Below, in pieces: positions 34,801 through 47,300 of a stretch of DNA of 64,000 nucleotides (position 1 is the stretch's first letter; the number at the start of each line of letters is the position of its first letter). The notes below the pieces were generated by a model. It did no database searches and had not been told where the DNA came from. It was given only the letters and a program-made list of their open reading frames with translations. The stretch is from Bimastos eiseni (Eukaryota; Annelida; Clitellata; Crassiclitellata; Lumbricidae). The DNA lies in assembly GCA_959347315.1 (NCBI GenBank), contig OY365822.1, positions 6,435,367 through 6,499,366 of the forward strand, read 5' to 3'. The translations under genes were made by a program, and so were the position numbers.

Positions 34801-37800
34801 GCCGTTCATGGTTGTTATGGCGTTTTCAGCATCCTATGACACAACCACAGCCACTCTCAAATAACAATAGTCCCTTTAATGCTGTAACAAGAGCCCTGTC
34901 ACTACAATGGCGCCTACAAAAGACTATAACATCGAGTGGAGTAAGTTAAGTAAACTGCACCTATTATAATACTAATGCAAAACACAGAATTTAATTCAAT
35001 GTCATTATGGTGAGACATTGTAATAATGCATCACATGTAGCAAGCCATTTCAAAGATGCATATGGAACTTGCATGAAAACTCGGTGAAACACAGTTCCTC
35101 CTGTTTCAATTCAATTTTTTCTACCCATCCTAGTTCTTTGACATTTATGGTGTATTCAGAAATATGAACTACTGCTCTGTAAAATCTTCTTATAACCATA
35201 ACAGTATTATTATCGACACTAATATATGACAAAAATATAATAATAATAAATTAATAATAAGTACCACCCACGCTACATCACTATGTATCCCGCACATTTG
35301 TAAATCAAGAAGACACAAACACCAAGAGAGATGGACGACATAGCAGGGGCATCAATCTCCCTCTGAGTGATGGAGGCAAGCCCATCTGTCCCAAGGGTAT
35401 GGATGGCAAAATATTCCCTCCCCTAAGACTAAAACAATACCCCCTCTACGTGAAATTGGAGGCATTTGCCTCAGGACCCCCCTATCTGGAGGGTATCTGA
35501 AGGGTTTTACTATGTCGCCCCTGCGACATAGTAAAACTGACTGGACTCAAACTTCAGTGTTGTTTGCTCACAAAAGTGCAGTTAGCACATGGTCTACTAA
35601 AGATTACTCTTGCCTACTTGCTTACTAAAACTGTAGAAGTCTCTCAATGACAATATAAAACACAGTTCAGAAGAGCTTCTTCAAGCAGACTCACATCTTT
35701 CCGTACGAAGCAGACGAAAGCAAAGCCTTTTGAAAGTTGTGTCTGCGGATCTCGGATGACCTTGCACTCTCTGCAGAGAAAGACAAGATATATGCCACAA
35801 ACAACTACACGTTAAGAAGACATCCTTGTTCGCCATATAACCTATTCACGCAATGAAATTCTGAAAATGAATTCCAAAATGTGCCCCAGTCACTGCATAC
35901 ATACACGATGTTCTGCAACGGCATACCAACTGTCTCTCTTGTTGTGCACCATCATACCTGGCAGAACTCTCATTTGCCCTACACCATCGAGAGTTACGCC
36001 CCTCGGTGGAGTTCCGTGTTCTCTAAGCCCACTCCTCTCAGGCAGCGTCAAACGTTCTTTATTATGGGGACGTACCTAAACCTTAATTATTGTCACCATT
36101 ATGACTGGTCCTATTATTACTGGAAAAACAAAGATGAATCAGTATGCGGATAAGTAGTTAAACGGCACATACGAAATTTCGCCAAATGGAGCGAAAGCAG
36201 CCCGCAGTTGTGCCGAATCGATTTCTGGACTCACATCACCAACGTAGACATGGAAATGATCTAAAAATATAAAGCAGAATTTAAGACATTGTCATATATC
36301 TATGGCAACTACAGCAAATTCTTTACAACAATAACCTCTGAACTTCTAAGCTGAATTTTAACATCACAGTCGTAGAAGGAAAGCTATATATATAGCAAGC
36401 CCGATAGGTGCTGTTAATCGCAAATTTATATAGCACCACATTGAGAGAGACTCATCCTGACCTAAGAATGAACCTGTGAGCTGTATCACAAAATTGTAAT
36501 TGCAAATTTGTAGCACATATTGAATATTTATAGAATTTATATACATGGTGATTCAATGAAAAGCAAACTGTTTATTTCCTATATATCTAATGCCCAACAA
36601 TTTTCTTTTAGATTTTGTAAAAAAGTACCTCTAACATGAAAACAATCTTTAATATTTTTGTGAAGAAACTCTCAGTAGCACAATCTGATTATCTAATCAA
36701 AGAAGATGTTCAAAATGTCGTCCTTCTGCATTTTTTAAGGAAATTGCAACGTTACTGTTTCATGTCTTCTATCGTAAGACTATCGACTGCCTTTTTGAGC
36801 AGGAAATAAACATCCAGAAATCATTAAAATAAATAAGTAAGTATAGTTTAAATATTTGTTTATAAAATAAAAAATCTGTAGTCAAAGTTTGGCTTACTTT
36901 TCATTGAAAAACCGTGTATCTGTTCAAACATACCAATGACATATTATCATTAATAAAATTTGTAACCTATTCAAGGTCGTGCCACAATGCGAATACCATA
37001 CACACATTGTATTGGCCAGTCAATAGATTGCCTCTTATATTATGTTAACCTGGCCGCAATGGTATAATCACAAATCACAATCGACATAAAGTGAAGTCCT
37101 AGATCTGTTACGTACTGGTGGTGTCCTGTTTGCCACTGCTCCCGGGCGATGAGGCCCAGTTCACTTTCAGTTCCTGACAAAGAAACAACCATCAGAATCA
37201 TTTCACACAAATAAAAAACTCTCAATCTACCAACATAAGTGTCAATATGATGCCAAGTATCATGCATCACGGGTGGCAATCCGTTTCAAAGGTGCTAAGA
37301 TATGTCGACAGTAAGCACAAGTTAACCAGCAGATACAATTTTAAATCTTATAAATTTCAATCAGCTAACATGTCACAATCCCTCAGACATACATTTATAT
37401 CATATCATACACCACAAAAATCTGTCATTCTCGCTTACCCGACCGAGGACATTTCGTTTATTCATGGCCATTAGGGCAGCCTGAGCATCTCTCATCTCGT
37501 TGTACCTGACAAATGCATACGGGTCGTGTCCAATCTACAACCAAAACCACAGCACTTTACATTTAAACGACTAGTGTTTACTAAAAGTGACTCATTGTCG
37601 AAGAGCTAAATAATTGCAGCATCAACTCAGTAATGAATCATCAAAATAGGAGGATCTTGAGAATCCAATTTGTTCCTTCTGTGCGGTCCCTAGACACAAT
37701 CTAAGCAGGCAGTTGCCTGGGCACCAAAATCTAGGAGCATTAGCATGTGCTATAACAGTTTTTTCTATATCACTTAATTTCAAGTGCGATGATTTTATTT

Positions 37801-39109
37801 TCATTCGAATTCAAAACGTTCGTCTATGGAAGAACTACAAAATAATTTTTTTTATTGCACCTTATCAAGTGGGGTGGACTATGTGAGTGGGTGGGGTGGG
37901 GGGTGGTGGTAAGAAGGAGCCAGATATAATTATGTTTGCTTGGGGCACCATTTGGGATCTATGGCCAGTCAGTGTGATTCCCATCCATTCAGATAAGTGT
38001 TTGCATCTTGACCTGCTGAAAGATAATTAGATAGTATTATAGTATTAGATAATACTGTCCTTCCAAAAAACTTAGATGGCCTTTGGAAAATAAATAGACT
38101 AAAATCAATGGGGACAAATTAGAATGCTAGCATTTATATTTTATGTATAATACGACTGCCACCGGATAATTATATACGGTGCTCTTCCAGAGATTAATGC
38201 AGAAAGCTCCATTTGCTTCTGCCACTGTTGGATTAAGAGAATTTCTTAAGAGAGAAATAACATTGTCTGCAGAAAACGAGGCAACTGAAATCAAAAACCA
38301 TAACATTTACATTGAGAGATGCTATATAAATTCTTTAATCTGATTTCCAGAAAATGAACTTTTGTGATATAGCAAGTTTGCAGTTTTAAAAATTAAATAC
38401 AGATTTCTAAACATAGTGCACACCCACAACACATTAACATAGTGCCATAAATAGGTTTTCAGAAAGGAAGTATTTTACTACAAAACATTCCTATCTGAGT
38501 TGACCAAATGCCTGTGTTGGTTTTCTGCACATATATTTTGATAAAACAGATACTTCATCTGCTAGCATGCACCTCGCGAATGATCTTGCAATCGCTGCAA
38601 ACACCGAATTTGCTGAACAACATGTACAGAAGATCCTCATTGGTCGATGGATCAAGATTACCAATGTACCTAGAAACAATTACAAAACAAAATATTTATA
38701 ACTCCCATCACAGTCTGTATCATACATCCTCATTTAAATACTGTTGTCGCATCCATAAATTGTAAAATTCGACACAAGACTGCAGCCTCGCGCTCAGTAA
38801 ACGTGTTCCATTAGGGAAATGAATACAGAGACAATGAAACCATCACCGTTACTCGAAACTATTAAAACCACTCGACAAAATCGGAACGAAGTGCTGAAAT
38901 TGATCGGCCACGATAAACTCTGATACATCCATAACCAGGATTGAGTTTCCGACCTTTAACTGAAGCGACATCGCAATCTGGAAGTTACAGAAATCTAACC
39001 ACCGGTTGTACAAGGCAGTTTACACGCAGTAGCCCAGGAGGTACCCTAAGAACGTTCATAGGGTCAGAACAAAATCTTACAAAGTGCGATTAGAGCCGTC
39101 GTCTGCCAT
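30893..39109 (-). CDS. TIA1: TIA1/TIAR RNA-binding protein (12 coding exons, 395 aa)
   Basis: Exons 39081-39109, 38573-38669, 37439-37534, 37116-37173, 36173-36260, 35695-35770, 34722-34833, 33923-34015, 32884-32968, 32344-32521, 31741-31961, 30893-30947. All have AG/GT borders; phases agree and total 1188 nt. It begins [18 protein letters not shown]1 has LYIGNL and [11 protein letters not shown]2 [13 protein letters not shown] and [11 protein letters not shown]3 STVYCGGI and [25 protein letters not shown] and [10 protein letters not shown] are signature TIA-family linkers. The Gln/Gly/Tyr-rich C-terminus is prion-like with 12 consecutive Gln, ending SGYNGQ. Length matches human TIA1/TIAR (375-386 aa). 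The family binds U-rich RNA, regulates splicing of exons followed by weak, U-rich 5' splice sites and nucleates stress granules. Vertebrate TIA1 and TIAR arose by duplication; this is a single pre-duplication-type gene, so the symbol covers both. Confidence 0.95.
32580..32715. repeat. 20-bp tandem repeat in a TIA1 intron
   Basis: About seven copies of CATAGAAATATCTATCCAAA with variants, just upstream of the 32344-32521 exon on the minus strand. Confidence 0.85.
33085..33165 (-). repeat. Dispersed repeat, partial (GGCAAATGCCTCCAATTTCA family)
   Basis: CAAAGGCAAATGCCTCCAAT then TTCAGGTAGGGGGTG and GGGGGAATATCTTG match, in opposite orientation, copies at 35340-35525 and 59930-60062. Confidence 0.7.
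33535..33580. repeat. TA-rich microsatellite
   Basis: TATATGTATATCTATATATA-type tract within a TIA1 intron. Confidence 0.9.
33672..33905. repeat. Tandem repeat of about 29 bp in a TIA1 intron
   Basis: Seven to eight diverged copies of GTAGAGCCATATAAAAAATG followed by TTCCATGA, ending about 20 bp from the donor of the 33923-34015 exon. Confidence 0.85.
35340..35525 (+). repeat. Dispersed repeat (GGAGGCATTTGCCTCAGG family)
   Basis: Shares blocks with 59930-60062: gAGTGATrGAGGCAArCCC, then AATATtCCCyCCCCTAAG, CCTgAAATTGrAGGCATTTG, CCCCCyTATCTGGA. Unknown class, probably a nonautonomous transposon. Confidence 0.75.
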
Positions 39110-39641
39110 GCTGACACTCTAAGACCGCCTAAATTAAATATAGGCACCGTTTATAACAAAAAAATTGCAATATATCTCCTGTAACTGGTATAACATCTGA
39201 CACGAACGCCTCAGTGAAAAGCGGAAGTGTAAATATTGTCTAGCGCAAATATTTTTCTGTGGCGCTATACTTTGTAAATTTCAGCTTCAGTCTGCGTCAG
39301 ATTCCTACAGCTGACTTATTCCCATAGATTGAGCTAATCATTATCATCACGAAACTGTCATCGGCAAATTTTGGAGCCAAATACTCCAGTGATTTGGTTT
39401 CAGGTTGTAAATGCGACAAAGTGTATAGGTCATGATCCAGAGCTTCGTAGGCCCCTACCTCGCTTGCGTTACAATAAGACTTGAGGCTATGGTAGCCTGG
39501 TAGGAGCCTTTATGTCACTTCTGGTTGAGTTGCCTATGTTTTAGCGAATTTAATTATACGTTCATTGTTTCAACATAGTTCGAGCATAAATTCAACTTAT
39601 GTCTACATTATCTTTAACTTTTCAGCAATTCAGCCTCACTT

Positions 39642-39702
39642 GCAAGTTGCACCTGGGACTAATATTAATATAATAATAATATTATTAGTCCCAGCTTGCA
39701 CT
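39642..39702. repeat. AT-centred palindrome
   Basis: CTGGGACTAATATTA is mirrored by TAATATTATTAGTCCCAG, with GCAAGTTGCAC / GCTTGCAC outside. It could form a hairpin or be a minimal inverted-repeat element. Confidence 0.75.
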
Positions 39703-42700
39703 ATAAAGTAATTTGATCAGTCCACCTTCTACGTAGTGCGTATACGTTAATTGTTGCATTTGTCATCATTCCAACTTCCATTTAAGTAAGGATAATTTTC
39801 ATCAGACTTCCATTTATGCAAGGACTAGCTCCGTAAATAAAAAATTCCATATAGTAAGATCATCATCAGTGTAACTTCTACGACTGTGGATCTTCGGACA
39901 ATCGAACCTTAGGACGCTGGGACTAACGGTGTGTCGCAAATGAGGTGCATATTGTATAATAAATCTCAATGTGTGTCACCTATAGCTTTTCCCACAGCTT
40001 TTTATTTTTAAAAACAGCGATGAGCAGTAAGAAGTATTTTAAGAATTAACTCATATTTTTGAATTTTTCTTTAATTTGTATATAGACCTAGGCCTAATTG
40101 AATATAATAAAAAAAATGAGATCATCATAAGGTTGAGAAGCATGCATTATTAACGTTTAGTAACGACGATTCTCACTGGCTGAAGGGCCATGTCTATCAA
40201 ATAATTATGTAAACTGACAGATGATTTTTTAGCTAATTATAGACATGCGCATGCAACAGCCATGACATACTTTGGAAATAATTATGTTCTTCCACAACAA
40301 CAAAATATTAAAATGAACTCTTATGCACTTCTTAGCTCTATGCGCACCCGTCCTTCACCAATTTGACCATGCCTTCGACTATGTTTTGATGGCGTGGTTT
40401 TGAGTCTTTTCACAATTATTATCCGAATTCTGATTAGTAAATAACATTGACTATGAAACTTCTATAAAGATCAGCCTTTGGGTGGTAAGAATTGATTGAA
40501 TTTGATATCTATAGTTGCCATACTGAAACAACGCCACTTGTGTTTCCGAAAAAGCATTAGAGCCTTAGGGCCAATGGTGCACTTTCTATTCTATGTTTCG
40601 AGCGTTTAAATCCAACCTAATCTCTAATCCGTAACAATAGATCTGAGATCTGCCGCCTAAACGATGAGATCTGCCACCCAAAATAGAAGACCCGCAACTC
40701 CTCGGCGCACACGGCTATAAACAGTGGGCTTTTGTATTCATTTTCAACGCAGAGGACTGCTCAGAGGTGCGTTCAGCTCCAGCACGGCCACAGAGAACAG
40801 CTTTGTGGCAAATCCAGAGCTTTTGTCTTCATTGGCGCTGCACTAAGGAACCAGTTTCCATCTTCCAAATGTTTCTATTGACTTCCAAGTGCTTCCTTTC
40901 GCTGTTTTAAGACAATGGTTTGCTTTATTTAATTTTTTGCGTCACTCGCACGGGTGTCACTGCGAGAGGCCCTTTCTTCCTTTCTCCTCATGTGTACGTC
41001 CGTTCCTGGCACTTCCCGCTTTTTCAGAACTCGTCCTTTCAACTAACAATTCAATCTTCTCTTTGTTTTTCTTCTTTAACAGATTGTCCGTCGTTCGCCT
41101 TTATCTAACAGGCATTCATTCCGAAGTCTACTTTAAATTGTGGCCGACATCATAGTTTATTTTACAATTTCTGAAAAAAAATTCAACTTGTCGTGCGTCG
41201 TTTTAACGTTCTCTTTTCAACGACTCTCACATCCGTTCTGGGGTTTTATTTTCTTTTCCACGGGTAAACGTATTTCTTTGCTCCACACATACGTAGCTTC
41301 AGATTCTCAGGAACACTACAGTCTGAGAACTTTTATTACTATGAAAATGTGACCGTCTGGCAGATAAATTACCATTTGTGGGATTGCTAGTTATGGAGTT
41401 ATTTCAATTTGTGTGTGAAAAATGACTTATTATGAACAAATTTATTGTTGTTTTGGACCTTACTTACGTTGACCTTCAAGATCAAGGAATCAGATGTTAT
41501 TTATTTTTACTATTTTGTTGCAAAAAATTATGTAACCTGACTGTGTTGAACAGTTGTAGCAAGAATGCTTGCAGTGGTGCCTTTTCGTTACATTATAGAA
41601 TTTATAGTACATTGCATTGGATTACATTACAGCTTGTTACTTGTTCATTATCTGTAAACCTAACCCTTTGTTAAAATCAAAGTGCATGTCGACATTTCTA
41701 AAACGTCCCTAATATCACCAGTCGTTAGAAAGGCCAAAAACAACTAAATCTGTTTACTGTCAGAAACACTGCTTTTGTCAAGCATACCATAACAATGTTT
41801 TTTACCAAATATATTAACTGCAATAAGACCTTGCTAATATATAACATATTCTAGTAAAATAAAATAAAGCACATATTGTCATCCCACAGTCTCAATAATT
41901 GCTCAAGAACAATGAGAAAATAACTGAAGCTAACATAATTGTTGACCCCAATTACCACAAAACAACCTTAGTCAAGGTAATACGAAATGTATGGTACGAT
42001 GATCGAGCTGTATTAACATGCCATACAACAATTAATCTGTCCTATCAGTGACTGTTTCTTCTGGGCTTGGTTTTGAAGCGCCATCAGTTGAAGCCTACAA
42101 GCTGAAAGTTCTTTTGGCTGAAGTAACTTGACAAATGAACAATTTCTCTGACACATAGTACACATTTTGAAAACAACGAGAGAGTTTGATAGCACCATGG
42201 ACAAAATAGTTATACAAGCATGCCACGGTTTCCGCACGACAGGCACGCATTTCACTATTTACACGTACAGGGTAAAATAACGTTCTGCGCCTTAAAGTCT
42301 CATCCATCTAACCCTTCCTGAAAACACCTTTACTTTGTGTCACACAACCAATATAGCAACAAACACATTTGTCATTTTTTTCTCTTGATATTTATATATA
42401 TTCAAATATACATAACATTCATATGATATATACTTAAATATAAGTTTAAATATATATATATATATATATATAAGATTTATATATGCTTAAATATACGTCT
42501 ATAATAGAACATTTACATATATATGTATACTTGTTCATTAAATGAACAGAATCCACTGATAATAATTATTATGGCGCATCTAACTAATTGAGCTGTATCT
42601 CGAGAGTGTGCCACATTTTGAAGGCTCAAACCGGTCTTTGCATAGGTTTGTGTGTTATTATTACCATACTTATAAAGTTCCACTATATAATTTAATAACA

Positions 42701-43754
42701 AAACATCACTGGTCTGAGCCCTCTGAGGTGAATATAGGCGTACAACAGATTTAGAAATGGTAAAAAAATGATAACTGTGAAAAATTTCCATTTTGCAATT
42801 TCATAAGGCTGTATACGGAATTTGCAGTTAGAGAAAATGTTGATACGCATTCACTGCATAACCAGATGGATGCCACGTCATTTTCAATCAATCAATCACT
42901 TGATCAATCAAACAATCAATCAGCTATGGAAAGCGACCTCCTTATGAAACATCTTCAACGATTTTTCCTAACTGGAATGCCAACTGAGGATGAGGATATT
43001 AACGCTACGCTAGCTATCACATCAGCCCAGACATCAGAAACTGGACAGCAAATATCGCCAAAAATATACCACCTTCCATTCATAAACATGATAATTTGCT
43101 ACCTAAACGAAATAAAGAAGGTTAATAAAATGTCGAATAACATAACATGGAATGGAGTGAAACAGTATGTATTATACAAAAGCCATCTGAGCAAAAATAG
43201 AAGCGAGCAAACAATAGTCAAACCCTGACATTACAACCCAACGAAATCTGGAATCTGCCAAGCAACACTGCCAGTGACCTGAGAAAACCTTAAAATAAAT
43301 TGCTCAACAACCTAATTACATGCAAAGCTCCTCGCTATTGCACACGCTCTCAATTCCGGCAGTTTTCCTTATGATTTGAACAGGCAATGGTCTCAACTCT
43401 GAATAAGAAGTGACCATCCTTCAACAACCATTACGTCATTAAAGCTGTATAATAGTCAGAATAATATGGTGTGAAAGAGTATTGTCTGTAAAAAGACGAC
43501 CACTGACATACAAGATGGTGGCTTATTCATAGAATTAAATCTCACCTCAGCAAATATTATACACACAAATAGTTAAAAATAAAAATTTTTAATTCAATTA
43601 TTTTTTATAAACATTTAACAATCTAAAAACGAAAATTTAAAATTTAAATCCGTATTGGAAGTTATTACAGGCACAAACATTTATTTTGCTAATTTTTCAT
43701 TACACAAAATGGCTGAAGTGACAAAATTCCAAATTGTAAGCTTCACCTGCAGAA

Positions 43755-43870
43755 GGTATTATTCGGGCCAGAGTTGTCGCTACTATTCGGTTCGTACCCG
43801 AATTCGACAAATGGTGCATTCAAATACTCGGTACTCGGTGGAAATTGTCTACTCGGTTATGCCCTAGTAC
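43755..43870. repeat. Relic related to the TATTCGG-rich element at 59285
   Basis: Contains TATTATTCGGGCC, ACTATTCGGTTCGTACCCGA and CTCGGTTATGCCCTAG, a composition and motif set like the element at 59285-59730. Ends are not defined. Confidence 0.4.
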
Positions 43871-44397
43871 GTGGTCCCAATTCAAACGAGCAGCGGCGGT
43901 GAAGGATATCACACAATTAGTTCTTTGAAAACCAGCAGGGTCGAGGTCATATGGTCGATCTAGATAAATGTGCACATGTACATTTTACAGAGTAACCTAT
44001 AAAGTTAGCATTGAAGCACTATTATTTAAGTCAGTTACTTGCAGTCAGACAATTAGCACAATCTGCTGCATAACACATTGGCCATAGCATTTATGTTCTT
44101 AACCCTTTTGGCCACAAATTCACCATGCAAAAGTGTAACCAGCAAGCACGTTTGGCTAGAAGACGTTCTACGAATTGAATCTGCACAAGGACTTGAATAT
44201 TAACCGAATCCTTTTGCTGAGATCGTCCTCTGGCATGCGCTCTACAATCGAGTCTGTCAGGGCTTGACTGAAGTAGTACTCTAGATCACAATTATAGAAA
44301 GCACAAGTAAAGACGAGAACTGTAGTGAATGCGAGAGTTCCCTGTTTATGTCCTGACTCTGATGTCACCGCAACCCTTCAGATGGAGCTGTCAACGT

Positions 44398-47300
44398 CTA
44401 GGCGTTCAGTGAGACTTCCAGCCACTGAAACATACGTGAAAACAAAATATAAGGAAACCTAAAGTAATAATGTAACCTAATGAAAAAGGTCGGTTTATCG
44501 TAATCAAACATTTTTATGGCGAGTAAGTGTAGGTATCATACAATGTGAAGTATGCCAAGTTGCCTGGGCAGGGAAAGGTAAATACAATAGCTAGGAAAGT
44601 AACAGGTTGTTATATGATAATAATATATGCAATAATAATTAGATTAAAATCTATTGTAGTATTAATAATAATTAACATAAAGGCAAGTAAACTCAGAAGA
44701 GCAGATAACAGTACACATTAAATTTTACATAAATTAAAATTTTAGGAATATTCAGATATTTATTACCTCTTCCAGATTGCAGACCATCTTCCCATTCTTC
44801 TCACGTTTCTTAAACATTTCTAAAAAAGTAGGTACACAATGCATTTTAATTGCCAATGATATCTTTGAACGGTTGTTACATTTACAATGTCATTACATTT
44901 AAAATGTCATTACATTAACAATGTCACTACATTTAAATACAGTCGTCAAATTTAAAAACAGTCATTACATTTACAAACAGTCATTACATTTACAAACAGT
45001 CATTACATATATAAGAACAGTCATTGCCATCTTAAGCTTATTAATCAGTGTGATTGTTTATTAATAATATTTCTTTAAATATTGACACTTTGAAATAAGC
45101 CACCATACTTTCAAAAACTTCAAAATGTTGCAACGTCACAAGAGTTGGTAACAGTATTGCTTTCTTAGCCTCAACAGTCAACATGTCACGGTAGACGGGT
45201 AGTCCTTCACTACCTAATCTTCCCACTAATGGTGTAAGGTCAGAGCACTTGCAATGACCACAGAGTCAGCCAGAGGCACAGATGGACACGAAGCAAATTT
45301 CTGACTCAATGGGGACTTTAACCCTTCATCACCCAATTGAGCACACCACAAAAACTATAAGACAAATCAATTAAGTGATTAAAGACAGATAATAGGTAAA
45401 AAAAGAACACTAAACATGATAATATTCAATAAATAAATACGAACCATAGAGGTTGAGAATTTGAGCCATGCACAATATGAAGCTCTCAAAGTCGACAAGA
45501 TATTGTTCGTTTGCATAGCGGAAGACAAGGCGACTTGCAATGGAGGCACTTAGTCGATAACCTATCACAAAAAAGGAAGACACAACTAGTAAATCATAAT
45601 CAAGTATTATATTATTTAAGAGCAACTAAACAATATCAACAATGTGCATATGTTATTTCTTTCATTTTGGAGATTTATTTAGCACCTTTTCAGCATCATA
45701 TACTCCTAACTCTACCCAAGCCAAAGATAATACTGTATCATTGCTTTATAATGTACATGTACATTGCTTTACATTACGTTTAAATACCGTACAACATAAA
45801 CATTGTTTAACTATGAGTTCAAGAAAAAGAAGTAAACTAGGGAGATGAGTCCAACAGGAAATGGGAAAAAAAGAATAAAAGGTGAAAGGTCAGGGAAAGG
45901 GCAAAAACAGACAACAAAACCATCAACTAAACCAGCAACAGAACGGCAGCTGTACCTAGCGTTGCAACAATTGAACGCAGCTCATACGCGTTGACTGTAC
46001 CCTGGTTGTTCTTGTCGAAAGTACCAAAAGTTCTCTGAAACAAAGTACCAAAAAAGCTATCTCAATCAAAGTACCAATACTTTCTGAAACGAAGTACCAA
46101 AAGTCCACTGAAATTAAGTACTAATAATCTCTGAAACAAAGTAACAAAAGTCCTCTGAAACTAAGTACCAAAAGTCATCTGAAACAAAGTACTAAAAGTC
46201 ACCAGAAACAAGATACCAAAAGTCCTCTGAAACACAGTACCAAAAGTAATCTGAAACAAAGTACTAAAAGTCACCAGAAACAAAGCACCAATACTTTATG
46301 AAATAAAGTAATAAAAGTCCACTGATAACAAAGTACCAACTGTTCACTGAAACAAAGTACCAAAAGTCATCTTAAACAAGGTACTAATACTTTCTGAAAC
46401 AAGGTACCAATTTTCCCAAGAAACAAAGTACCATTTTCCCAAGAAACAAAGTACCAATTTTCCCAAGAAACAAAGTACCAATTTTTCCAAGAAACAAACT
46501 ACCAATTTTCCCAAGAAACAAAGTACCAATTTTCCCAAGAAACAAAGTACCAATAGTTGCTGAAACAAAGAACTAAAAGTTCTCAGAAAAATTCTCTCAA
46601 ACTAACCACCAAAAGTGCACAGAAACAAATAACCAATTTTGATATCTCTAGAACAAAAAAAGACTTCTGAAAACAAACTGTGAACAGCCATCCGTAACAG
46701 ATCACTGCAACTTTCACCTATTTGGCCAAGCTGGCAGTATATAAATGCAAAATATACACATACTTACTGGTAGCTAGAAGAAGCAGAGATACATACCCTC
46801 CAGCACTTGACCATATTCCACAGGTACATCACTTCCACCAAGGTCACCTTCCCACAACATTCTTTCTGACCACCCATTAAAGATTTTAACAGCATGCCAC
46901 AAAATAATCATAATAATATTTATACAAAATTGTAGCACAGACATGGCAGAGTTAAATAGATTTACTTAAGCCTGGTACATTATAAATCTGCATGGCCCTT
47001 ATTATTAGAACACATGTATATATGCATGTATGTATGTATGCACTGGTATGTATGTATACAAGCATCCACGTATGCAAGTCTGTATGCATCTATACATGCA
47101 TATCATCACTGAATGAGTGAGTAAGTATTGAGTAGATAAATGAGAAATAAGCAAGCCAAGCACCTGGCCAGTCAACTAGTCAGATATTGTACTGATATTT
47201 TTATCAGTGAACAAATAAAAATTCTTGATGCAATATTTATATAGCACCTTACTATATACATTTATACAAGCAGCACCATGCCTACTCGTCATTGCCATCG

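Larger units (their letters stand above)
39110..44397. other. Intergenic region: TIA1 promoter side and calpain 3' flank
   Basis: TIA1 transcription must start in the proximal part, but no core promoter element is evident. The rest is AT-rich with no supported exon. A palindrome is at 39642-39702, an AT microsatellite near 42450-42472, and a TATTCGG-rich repeat relic at 43755-43870. Small ORFs such as 42866-43228 lack coding character. Confidence 0.65.

Noticed and set aside
42866..43228. 120-residue + strand ORF with N-terminal NQS repeats
   Set aside because: Begins in an AATC repeat, no splice context, no recognisable motif, AT-rich spacer.
44168..44368. 66-residue minus ORF as the calpain last exon
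   Set aside because: An acceptor at 44425 gives WLEVSLNA and a stop at 44398, matching the usual calpain ending EWLQLTMYS; the ORF lies downstream of that stop.
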